Assembly (NCBI GenBank): GCA_016110215.1
Contig: JADWQD010000005.1
Coordinates: 1,674,001 to 1,738,000 of the forward strand
Origin: Capronia americana
Lineage: Eukaryota; Ascomycota; Eurotiomycetes; Chaetothyriales; Herpotrichiellaceae
Reading direction: 5' to 3'
DNA: 64,000 nt
The notes beneath the pieces were generated by a model. That model was not told the origin of the DNA and did not search any database. It saw nothing but the letters and a program-made list of their open reading frames with translations. The position numbers and the translations under genes are program-made. This document shows, one piece after another, positions 1-8,870 of the stretch (position 1 is the first letter of the stretch; each line of letters opens with the position of its first letter).

Positions 1-250
1 TGCCGTGGAAATGGAGCGCTTCGCCCATGCCGCTGATGTAGGCGGTGCTGTAGCTCGCCCGGTTGATGCCGAAAAGAAACCATATCAGGGAGAAGTAGAT
101 GAGCACGGTGAAGTCGAGTTTGATCAGCAGAGATCTTTCCACGCCGGGAGGGCCCCAGATGGCGGTCTTGATTTTGGACAGAGCCATGGCCGATTGAGGT
201 GTCGAAGGACTTGGAGGCAGAAGAAGAGGGATAGATTCATCGGCCGACAT
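1..250 (-). CDS. MFS anion:cation symporter (allantoate permease type), 5' part only
   Basis: The reading frame runs off the left edge, so only about the first 83 codons are present. The start at 250 is the first ATG after an in-frame stop. A short polar leader is followed by the block KLDFTVLIYFSLIWFLFGIN and then RASYSTAYISGM. That block is the first membrane segment and following loop of the Dal5/Tna1-like anion:cation symporter branch of the major facilitator superfamily. Members import allantoate, nicotinate, pantothenate, dipeptides and similar organic anions at the plasma membrane; the substrate here cannot be told. It faces away from the dipeptidase gene and may belong to the same accessory block. 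No break is seen in the visible part. Confidence 0.85.
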   Translation of the reverse strand, partial: MSADESIPLLLPPSPSTPQSAMALSKIKTAIWGPPGVERSLLIKLDFTVLIYFSLIWFLFGINRASYSTAYISGMGEALHFHG

Positions 251-970
251 GATGAAGGCGACGATCCCAGGCCTGGGCTATCTGTAACCTTGCGGACGTC
301 GCACCGGGATGATAGACCGCATCGCTATGCAGATGGTGCAATCGATCGAGATAGGCCTCTCAATGGAGGAACGGTATCGGCTACGCAGATGGTGCAATCG
401 CAACGCCAAAGGAGTCATAACAAGCTTTGCTCCGTCGGAGGATCTGACAGCGGATGCTGTTCCTGTAATGGCAGCTCCGTGGTAATACATTCTAGCATCT
501 TGTTACCGGCATCTCAAAGCCTCGGGCATGTCCGTGACCCCCACTGGTAGGCTTGTTCATGCGGAGGTGGCTTTGAATGCAACGGGCCTGAATGGGAGAA
601 GGCGAATTGCAATCGTAGGCAGGTTTTCTGATCGACGCCGGGAGATTCAGATTCAGCATTTTACATGAGGCGCGGTCTCGACTGTAATACGCCTTTCTTT
701 TCTGAGAAGACACCAGCAATCCGCGCCATGAACTCAAACGCGGACGAGCGATTGTCTGCTGTTCTTGTGAGATACAGCAAATTGAGATCCAAGCACTCGA
801 AGTCAGAATGATGATCGAACGCCGAGCTGAGATGCAGACGCCCCGTAGCAATGGAAACCGGCTAGACTCGAGGCATCGATAATGCCGCCCTTCGTCCACC
901 GACTAGGGGAAAGCCCCTTGGACTTGCACCAGAAGAATACCCAGGATGTGCAATCACAAGCATGTCTTCA
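251..970. promoter_or_regulatory. Intergenic: upstream region of the MFS gene and 3' side of the dipeptidase gene
   Basis: No coding region is supported. The small open frames on both strands lack recognisable domains. The part nearest the MFS gene carries an exact 16-base direct repeat, listed separately. Nothing else stands out. Confidence 0.5.
329..400. repeat. Direct repeat in the MFS promoter
   Basis: GCAGATGGTGCAATCG occurs exactly at 329-344 and 385-400, spaced 56 bases apart. The bases before each copy are also similar (atcgctat versus atcggctac). It lies 80-150 bases upstream of the MFS start codon, where regulator binding sites would be expected. Confidence 0.6.
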
Positions 971-2408
971 TCACAACTCATCGTGACGCAGTTGCATCTT
1001 TTCCACCTTCTCCTTCACGTCTCTGGGCCAGTACGTTTGTATACCTCCACCTCCCCACTTTGTTGAAGGAAGGTCTTTTCTCTTCTCCCAGATTGCAGAT
1101 GAAGGCAACTGCCCCTTCAACCTCTCACTAACCGCATCCACCTCGTCCATGATTCTCATCAAATTACCACCCATGACGCCGCGCATCTCTTCTGGTGTCC
1201 AGCCTCGGGACAGAAGTTCAGCGACCTATCTGTGTAAGCGGAGACGGCATATGACGATCAAGATAGACTTACTATGTTCGGATACTTGCTGGCGTCTTCC
1301 AGCCCATCCACCGTGGTGTACATCCCGTCAAAGTCAGAGGCGATACCCACACGACTTCTACCAACAATGCTCGCAATATGCTCCATGTGATCGGCAACAC
1401 GAGAGACGTTCGCGCCAGGATCGGGGCCGATAAATGGCGGGAAGAAGATGGATTGTATGACACCGTCTTTCTGTCCTGGGCCATCACCGATCAATCTGAG
1501 GATATCATCCGGGACATTCCGCGGATGGTCCCAGAGTGCACGGGCGCCGGCGTGCGTCCAGACTACGGGTGCCTCGGACAGAGCAATGGCCTGTCTCATA
1601 GTCGGGACGGTCGTATGGGAAAGATCCACCATGATACCAACACGGTTCAGTTCTCTGATAAGCTCCTTTCCCAGCTCTGTCAACCCGTTGCCCTCGTGTG
1701 CCTGGGGTATGGGCGTTCCGGGCCCGCAAGACGAAGCAAACGCACTATGACAGGTATGGGTCAACGTCAGATAACGGACTCCGAGTTGAGCGAATACACG
1801 AAGCACGCCCAGGGAGTTGCCCAGAACATGGGTGCCTTCCATGCCAATGAGTGACGCGATCTTGCCGGCCCTGAACGCATCCCAAACCTCGGCCGATGAT
1901 CTGGCGTACTGTAAATCCCCGGGATGCCGCGCAATCATATTCTGGATGATGTCCAGCATCTCCATCGCGTCGCGAAGGTGGTTCGTCGGCGTGTTGAAAT
2001 CCGGCCCGGGATCTTCGTCAACCACATCATAGCAGGGAGCCCAGACGGTCCAGAATGCTCCGCCCAAACGGCCTTGCCTCATTCTCGGAATGTCAACATG
2101 GCCGGGGAAGGAGCCGTTGAGCTGAGGGAGAGCATCAAGTGGTCGTCGGTCTGTATTGACAGTCAAACATGTCTCACAATAGAAGGTGGCGTTGACAGCT
2201 ATTAATTACTCAGACTTCTGATGATTTGCGGCAGATCAATGTGCGTGTCGACCAAAGGACTTTCTTCCATCAACTTGACGGCCTGGTCCAGGAAGCTATC
2301 AGCATCACTAACAGCACTTTCCGCAAAGGCAATGAAACCGAAGATAAGCAGCGACGCTGCGAATAGCATCTTGAACATCGTGCACACACGAAGGACAGCC
2401 ACAGACAA
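971..2408 (-). CDS. M19 membrane dipeptidase with signal peptide and C-terminal HDEL
   Basis: Zinc-dependent renal-type dipeptidase family (peptidase M19). Three exons read 2408-2210, 2150-1273 and 1225-971; the introns are 59 and 47 bases, and the product is 443 aa. The ATG at 2378 is an equally good start and puts the signal peptide at the very N-terminus. Metal and substrate motifs appear in order: DTHIDLP (HxD), SLIGMEGTH (bridging Glu), VDLSHTT, VVWTHAGAR and GIASDFDG. A hydrophobic leader, MLFAASLLIFGFIAFAES, indicates entry into the secretory pathway. The last codons read RHDEL followed by TGA, which matches the fungal ER-retrieval signal and is not expected of a secreted or GPI-anchored M19 enzyme. 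Family members cleave dipeptides, including Cys-Gly from glutathione adducts. It lies beside the oxygenase pair in an accessory block. Confidence 0.88.
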
Positions 2409-3252
2409 TTCCTGCAGCTTTGATATCTAAGTCAAGAGGGAGTACTCCGTTTCTGTCTTAAAGGGCGCCATCAGAAGGGGAACCTGGAGTTGTGCGTGGC
2501 CGGTACCTTATCGGCGAGAATCCCGTCCGTCAAGGCCAAAACCGTCCCCGGGATGATGGGCCTAATAGTTGTAGTCCAATGAAGCTGATCGGATCTACGC
2601 TGTAGCGAAGGGCGTCGTCTCCATACAGGATGAGTGACTTGATGAGAACTACTAAGAACTTCCCGAGCACTGTTACATTTCCAGGGCCCGGTTGCATATG
2701 AACGTGTAATCCATATTTACAGAGGCCTATCGCAACGGCCAACTGTTAATTAGAACATTCTGAGAGCCGCCCTCAGCGTTCCACCTTAACTATGCCGCGT
2801 TATGTAATACTCTTTAATTCCCCACGCTTCACCTTTGTCTCGCCTCTTACTCCTCTTTCAGATCTATCTCACAATTATTTTCCGGGTCCATACTTAACCA
2901 ACCATTTCACAAAGCATGTTGCTTCCAGTGTTACTATGGCGTTGTTATTCGAAAATCATAACATGAATCAAACACAGAAATGCCGATCTGTACTCCGCCG
3001 GCACCGTGCCTTGTGACTGGCCCTCTCATTTCAGTCAAACCGACGTATTGTTCTAAGCAGCATCACGAACTCTATCTACCCTTTGCTCTCAGGACCGACT
3101 TTGCTCTGCAATGCCTTCCCTGAACCATTTCCTGTCCCCCTTACCTCCACTTCCGATCTGATCCTTTACCGTAGCGTCGCAGAGAGGAAGCAGGAATCAT
3201 TATATTGAGAAGAAGCCCATTTCGCTGTTTTCGCCGACTTCCCACTACTCTC
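2409..3252. other. Intergenic, 0.84 kb
   Basis: This is the upstream region of the dipeptidase gene (minus strand) and the 3' flank of the Rieske-less oxygenase gene. Only short open frames without domain similarity are present. The stretch around 2810-2900 and 3050-3180 is pyrimidine-rich. Confidence 0.4.
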
Positions 3253-4248
3253 TCAGGATTCCTTCTCCCTCCTATGCTGAGCCATGACCATCTCAAAGAC
3301 TCGATCTTGGTAGGCTTGAGGGTACGTTAGTCCTTTTCATCATGAGCACATCGACTGCACTTACAGACTACCCCCGTCTCCTTTTCGGGATTGAGGCATC
3401 CTTCTGTGTAGACTCCTTTCTCGAGATTCGCCTGCGCGCGTTCACACAGGTCGAAATCCTCGTTTGCAACCTGGCGCACGAATTTATAATACGCTTCAAA
3501 TTCCTCCCCGGACTGCAGGTTATAATAGTTGAACTCCATCCGCGAAATGCCCGGCTCCGCCGACGGACACGCCCGAAACGTGGACATGCCACCGTTGTAC
3601 AAATTCAAGGTACTGATTGGGAAGAAGTACAAGAACAGCCCGTCATCATCGCGATCTGGATTGGAAAAATGCCGAGACCAATTGTGGTGGTTCACAACAC
3701 GATAGAAGGTCGGCGGATACAGCTTGGACAGGCCCGGGTGCGTGAATTGGCAGTGGAGACATTCCTGGAACCCGTCCATCATCGTCTTCCAGTTGAAGTT
3801 GCCATCATACGTCAGGGGCCGCCGGTGCGGGAGACGTGTGAAGTCGTACGTGTCGAGCAGGTCCTGGAGACCCGGGAAGAATTCGTCAAATGATGGTGCA
3901 TGAGATGAAATCGTGGTGAACACTAGACCGGTGCGAGTCTGGTGGCTTCGCACTTCTTCGCCCTGTCATCCAACCGTCCTAATCAGTGCTGGAGTGGCAG
4001 GTGTTTTGATATTTCCTTCGACATACGCTGGATCCATCGAACACCTTCACGACCTTCGCCGAGCCATTCGATGTGGCGACAGCGGTTAACTCAATCTGGG
4101 CGATCTCGAAGCGAGCGCTCTCGCCAATCTGGAATTTGTTGATGGTGCCGAGGAAGAACCAGGAGCGCAGGAACACTGCCCGCCGTTCCAACTGGTGCAG
4201 ACCTGGACTACAGTACCAACTGGCTGGCAGCGTCGTTGGGATAGCCAT
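3253..4248 (-). CDS. Rieske-oxygenase-like protein with mononuclear iron site but no [2Fe-2S] ligands
   Basis: Aromatic-ring-hydroxylating dioxygenase alpha-subunit family. Exons 4248-4027, 3962-3365 and 3314-3253 give 293 aa; introns are 64 and 50 bases with GTATGT and GTAAGT donors. The N-terminus has the family opening (ASWYCSPGLHQLERRAVF, then SWFFLG). The catalytic half is intact: NWKTMMDGFQECLHCQFTHP supplies E141, H144 and H149, and a later NEDFDLCE supplies the expected third ligand Asp. The Rieske loops (CxH...CxxH) that should lie between about residues 65 and 80 are missing; the strand VVKVFDGSS joins directly to GEEVRSHQTRTGLVF. Reading through the first intron gives a stop and still no cluster ligands. 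Its divergent neighbour carries exactly the missing centre. It could be a subunit of a split enzyme or a decaying paralogue. Frames and splice sites are clean, which argues against decay. Confidence 0.8.
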
Positions 4249-4774
4249 GGTTTCGGCAGCATATAGATCCGCGTGCTGCCCTCAACATCCTTCCGCGGGT
4301 GGGAGGAGCTGGTTATAGTGCAAGTGATGGGTATCTGGCTCAGAATGGATACTTTTTCTACATCCGGATAAACACATCGTGATCCACCAAACACCGTGTG
4401 GGCGGACCGCAACTGCGACCCACCAATGCCGTTCGAGGGAATACCAGATACTTTGTCTAGGCTCGAACCCAACCGACACGAAGGGGAGGCGTTGACGTCC
4501 GGGTTGCAAGGTTTGCCAGGGTTGGTCCTAGTGCAGAAAGGCCATTATCGTCGTTGTTACACACAAGGCGCAACCCCACGTGGCCGGTCCCAATGATATA
4601 ACCTATTATGATCGCTTCCAGAGGCCCAATGCTGCCCATGTGGTCAATTATTGCCAGGTAAATGAGCATCAGGGCAGATTGGGCGTTTAGGAAACTACCC
4701 AGGACTCTTTTGATCTGCTCTTCGGTATTCCTGACGATATTGTTTCAAGGCGGTCTTTTATCTTTGGAGGAAGC
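4249..4774. promoter_or_regulatory. Shared divergent promoter of the two Rieske-oxygenase-like genes
   Basis: A 526-base stretch between two start codons pointing outward. No credible gene lies inside it. The arrangement suits co-regulation of the flanking pair; no specific operator could be identified by eye. Confidence 0.5.
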
Positions 4775-6257
4775 ATGTCCCATCCATTGCCTGTCCAGCT
4801 GCTCAACTCGACCATACCAACTCTCCTGGCGGCTGGCGCACTTGTAGCCAGCATTGCTACTTTCAGAGCATGGGTTTCCCGAAAACCAGCACCCCTCCAG
4901 AGCCACATGCCTCGGGGCAAACTATGTGATCTCGAGAAGAACGGAGACGAGCAGGTTGGAAAGCTTTCCGACCTTCCGGACGGCCGATGGACATCACTCG
5001 AAGTATTGGAAGAGGAGAAACGGGCCATATTTGCCACAGTACCGACGACGTGCCGATTCAGTGACAGAGACTAATGGCGGTGATAGATGCCTCTAGCCGT
5101 TGCACACGCCAGCATGTTCCAAACCGCAGGCTCTTACCGTGTTGTCGAGCACGCAGCGGGTTTCCCGCTTATTCTCGTCCTGGGGAAGGATCATGTCCTG
5201 CGTTGTTTTCACAACGTTTGCAGGCATCGTGCCTATCCCGTCATTTCGTCAAACAAGGTCGGTTGCAGACCTAATTTGGGGTGCAAGTATCACGGCTGGA
5301 CGTACAACCTCCGCGGCGACCTCATCAAAGCCCCCAAGTTTGAGGACGCCGAGGGGTTTCGAAAAGACCAAAACTCGTTGTTTGAGGTGAAGACTGAAAT
5401 TGATGATGACGGTATCGTGAACGTGGATTTATCCTCGAAGCCCGACCAAAACGCGGTCGTCGACATCAACAAATTCAGCAAAGGTCGGATGGAGAGCTGG
5501 GAAGTCAAGGGAGCATTTAACTGGAAAATGGCAGGTATGCAAGACCGAGTCTGTACGTGCATTGTCGACCAGGCTGATCCGGAATCAACAGAATGTGCAG
5601 ATGCGTTTGACTTTCCAACCCTTACTCGCAACGATGGTGATGTTCAGGTGCGGCTAGGATTCGTGGGAAAGTCGAAGCACACAAAACCCTCGATCTTGAC
5701 CGACTTCGTTACTCTACCTGGACAGGATGCTCATCTTCTGGTGACACTTCATCCAACGACGGCGGAAACATGCACTGTCAATTGTGCGCTTTTCATACGC
5801 TCACCCACCTCAGCCTCATCATTTATCATCAGCTCCGCCAAATCCGACATTGCCCAAAGTGTGTCATCACTGGAGAAACTGTATACTAGGGTTCAAAGGT
5901 CTGATGCAATGTGAGTTCGTCCCAATATTGCTGTTTATCCATGCCATTCGGTCTGACACTGTGCGTCCGCGACGCCAAGTCCTCCAACTGCTCATGATCT
6001 GGTGTTTCTTGAAAAGCTCAAGGCACATCGTCGTCTCGAGCAGTCTTTGGGGCGAAAAGCCTGGCCGACTTCGATGGGGAGCAAAACGAGCAGCAGTAGG
6101 TATAACATTGCAGAAAGCTGTAAGTCGACACAGATTCCTCCGACTCGCAAGTGACTAACCTGCCTGTTGTCCAGTGTGTCAAGAGCTGGAGTCCAGTACG
6201 CCAAACTGTGGAGTTGGAGGAGGCATAGGGACTTCGACAGCACCGTTCAGTTGGTGA
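4775..6257 (+). CDS. Rieske [2Fe-2S] protein with membrane anchor, lacking the mononuclear iron ligands
   Basis: Five exons (4775-5038, 5087-5534, 5592-5910, 5980-6119, 6175-6257) join in frame to 417 aa. The introns are 48, 57, 69 and 55 bases, and all have GT-AG ends. A hydrophobic segment near residues 14-33 (IPTLLAAGALVASIATF) is a likely N-terminal anchor. The Rieske centre is complete: C133-R-H135, then C154-K-Y-H157 followed by GWTY. In the C-terminal half the equivalent of the iron-binding segment begins normally (AFNWKMA) but continues ECADAFDFPTL, so the two histidines found in oxygenases are absent. The C-terminus has an LEKLKAHRRLEQSLGR helix and a late AESLCQELESS, then ends TAPFSW. 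It can therefore hold the electron-transfer cluster but should not activate oxygen by itself. Its divergent neighbour has the reverse set of ligands. Confidence 0.85.
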
Positions 6258-6732
6258 TTCAATGTTCAGGCCCGCTTCGTGTCGCGCTGACGGCGACGTC
6301 TCCGCACAGAAGCAGAAGGTCTAGTTGCTGCTCAGATCCATGTGGCAAATGCACAGGAGAGGAGTAGATAGAGGATGAAATCCGTTAGACCGAATCGAGG
6401 CAAAACTGGGAGACTTTCAAATGACGAGAATGTCAAATGACAGGCGGCCGTGACGGCTCTAACTGTATTAAGAACCGAGGCTGCTTTTATCCGCCGCCTT
6501 AGCGCCTTGGCGAACATCACTGCGACGGGAGTATCATCTGCAACTGAACAACGGCCACTTACGCCCTTCGGCGTGACACATTGAAAAGGCATGGGAAAAC
6601 AAGGTCCCAGTCACCATTGACAACATCCCTGACCCATCGTGAGACACAATAAATTCTTATTCCCATAACCAGCACTATTCTCCCTTCTGCCACGATACTG
6701 ACTTCGCGACGCACAACCCCGACGACGACGTG
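6258..6732. promoter_or_regulatory. Intergenic, upstream region of the decarboxylase gene
   Basis: 475 bases between two plus-strand genes. No open frame of interest. The last 80 bases before the decarboxylase start are C/A-rich, as is usual for a fungal leader. Confidence 0.4.
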
Positions 6733-8523
6733 ATGTCTGGCACGGTCAAGCTTGCAGATTATCTGCTCACTCGCCTTCATCAACTCGGAGCGCGCTCAAT
6801 CCACGGAGTCCCCGGCGATTACAACCTGACTCTCTTGGACCATGTCGAGCCCGCGGGAATCCATTGGGTCGGCAACTCCAACGAACTGGGCGCGGGATAT
6901 GCAGCGGATGGCTACGCACGGATCAAGGGCATCGGAGCACTCATCACGACCTTTGGAGTAGGTGAGCTTTCAGCCATCAACGCCATCGCCGGTGCATACT
7001 GTGAGCGGGCACCAGTCGTGCATGTGGTCGGCACTCCTGGGAGACCAACCCAGGAGGCCCGGCTGAAGGTTCACCACACCTTTGGCGATGGCGAGTACGG
7101 CCGCTTTGCGCAGATGTATGCCCACGTTACCGTGGCGCAGGCGAGTCTGTGGGACGCTCAATCCGCGCCGGAGCAGATTGACGCGGTTCTAAAGCAGTGC
7201 GTCCTCCACAGCAGACCCGTCTACATTCAAGTGCCGGTGGACTTGGTCGATGCGCCTGTCGATGCTGGCAGGTTAACGTCGGAGCCTCTATCCCTTGGCA
7301 CTGTTTCGACGGCAGCCACGCCCTCTCAGGACCTGGCACTCTCAGTGGTACTGGAGAAGATCAAATCCGCCAAACAACCCATGATTCTGGTAGACGGCGA
7401 AACCAGAGCCCTCCGAATCACCGACGATGTCCAGGGCATTGTCCAGACCACTAAATGGCCCACCTTCGTCACTAATTTCTCCAAAGGCCTCGTGGACGAA
7501 ACGGCTCCCAACGTCCATGGCGTGTATCGAGGCAGCTATGATCTGAAGGCGAAGGCGTTCGTAGACAGCTGCGATCTTGTCCTCTGCTTCGGCCCTCACT
7601 TTACGACCACCAACTCTGCCCAATCATCCGGCATTCCTCCCAAAGCCGCCACCATCAGTTTCACCGACAACGAGATCCACATCGGCGAGCAAATATATCG
7701 TGACGTCCCCGTCAACTCTGCCGTGTTTCGGCTACGGAAGGAGCTGAGTGTCTTGGACTTGACGCCTCCCTCCAACCTCCCTGACTTCCGCTCTGAAGAC
7801 AAGAACACCACCATCTCCTTGGCATCCCTGTCCAGCGACCAGACCATCACCCAGAACAAAATGTGGCGCGTCTTCTCCGACTTTCTCCGCCCAGGCGACA
7901 TCGTCATGGGTGAAACGGGAACCGCCAGCTACGGCATCCAAGAACTCCGGCTTGCGAGCGACTCGCGCGCCTTCGCCGCCGTGACGTGGCTCTCGATCGG
8001 CTACATGCTCCCGGCCGCCCAAGGCGCAGCGCTCGCGCAACGCGAACTTATCGCCTCGGGCAGCGGCACGTCCATGTCCAGCAGCCAGTCCTCCCATGGG
8101 GGCCGCACGATCCTCTTCATCGGCGACGGCAGCTTCCAGATGACGGTGCAAGAACTGGGCACCATCATCCGCGAAGACCTCGACGTGATTGTCTTCCTGC
8201 TCAACAACGACGGCTACACGATTGAGCGCGCCATTCACGGCCTGCACCAGAAATACAACGACGTGGCTCCGTGGCGGTATCTGCAGGCGCCTGAATTCTT
8301 GGGCGCCAACGCCCCCGTCTTCACCGCCCGCGTCAAGACTTGGGGGGATCTGCAGGGCGTGTTTGCGGCCAAGGAACTCACCAGCGGCAAGGGCCTGCGG
8401 ATGGTGGAGATCATGCTGGATCGGGAGGACGTGTTGGAGGGCCCCTTGCTGGATTTGCTCTTGCAGGAGAAGAAGGCCGTTGCCGCTCAAGTCAATGGGA
8501 CTGCAGTTGCACTGGAGTCTTAG
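6733..8523 (+). CDS. Thiamine-diphosphate-dependent 2-oxo-acid (pyruvate-type) decarboxylase
   Basis: Intronless, 596 aa, the usual length for the pyruvate/indolepyruvate/phenylpyruvate decarboxylase family. It converts a 2-oxo acid to an aldehyde and CO2 in the cytosol. Catalytic residues fall where yeast Pdc1 has them: D29 in GVPGDYN, E51 in GNSNELGAGY, H114-H115 in KVHHTFGDG, and the late Glu in GYTIERAIHG (about residue 498). The cofactor motif runs from GDGSFQM (about residue 464) to LLNND. ATG 6733 directly follows a GTG and is the first plausible start. The sequence is divergent from housekeeping Pdc (for example HHTFGDG and a long Ser-rich insert near residue 445-455). With an Aro8-type aminotransferase and a permease nearby, an Aro10-like Ehrlich role is a reasonable inference, not proof. 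Confidence 0.93.
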   Translation: MSGTVKLADYLLTRLHQLGARSIHGVPGDYNLTLLDHVEPAGIHWVGNSNELGAGYAADGYARIKGIGALITTFGVGELSAINAIAGAYCERAPVVHVVGTPGRPTQEARLKVHHTFGDGEYGRFAQMYAHVTVAQASLWDAQSAPEQIDAVLKQCVLHSRPVYIQVPVDLVDAPVDAGRLTSEPLSLGTVSTAATPSQDLALSVVLEKIKSAKQPMILVDGETRALRITDDVQGIVQTTKWPTFVTNFSKGLVDETAPNVHGVYRGSYDLKAKAFVDSCDLVLCFGPHFTTTNSAQSSGIPPKAATISFTDNEIHIGEQIYRDVPVNSAVFRLRKELSVLDLTPPSNLPDFRSEDKNTTISLASLSSDQTITQNKMWRVFSDFLRPGDIVMGETGTASYGIQELRLASDSRAFAAVTWLSIGYMLPAAQGAALAQRELIASGSGTSMSSSQSSHGGRTILFIGDGSFQMTVQELGTIIREDLDVIVFLLNNDGYTIERAIHGLHQKYNDVAPWRYLQAPEFLGANAPVFTARVKTWGDLQGVFAAKELTSGKGLRMVEIMLDREDVLEGPLLDLLLQEKKAVAAQVNGTAVALES

Positions 8524-8870
8524 GATTGAAATGTAAGCTGTGCTGATCAAGTTGATACGTTTGCATGGGCATGGCCCCTCCAAGTCAGTTTAGAACACAT
8601 CCAGCAGAGTCAGTCCAGTAGAGCGCCCACACAAGATGACAATTCTTAGCAAGTTTTATTCCAGACCCTCAGATCTCTTATATTGCTCGGAGTACGAGGG
8701 TACCGGTATGGTATATAACTCGCAAACTACTCCTTCCCTCCCACTCACCCATTCAAAAAGCCGCCTAGCAAAAGAGCGATGCAACAAATACCATCCTACT
8801 GATTGAAAGGTACCAGGTACGCTCTCCTTGCTCGCTCGTTCCATTCCACGTCATCCCCTCCTCCTCCTCC
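8524..8870. other. Convergent 3' flanks of the decarboxylase and permease genes
   Basis: 347 bases between two stop codons pointing at each other. No gene is seen. An eight-base cct/ctc-rich patch near 8855-8875 lies just before the permease stop. Confidence 0.4.

Noticed and set aside
3979..4041. Possible pseudogene reading of the Rieske-less oxygenase (stop TAG after the VCRRKYQ stretch)
   Set aside because: The stop lies inside a consensus GTATGT...CAG intron whose removal restores a clean frame; the cluster is missing with or without splicing.
7732..8583. Minus-strand open frame of 283 codons
   Set aside because: Antisense shadow of the decarboxylase gene; no domain, and the sense strand carries all catalytic motifs.
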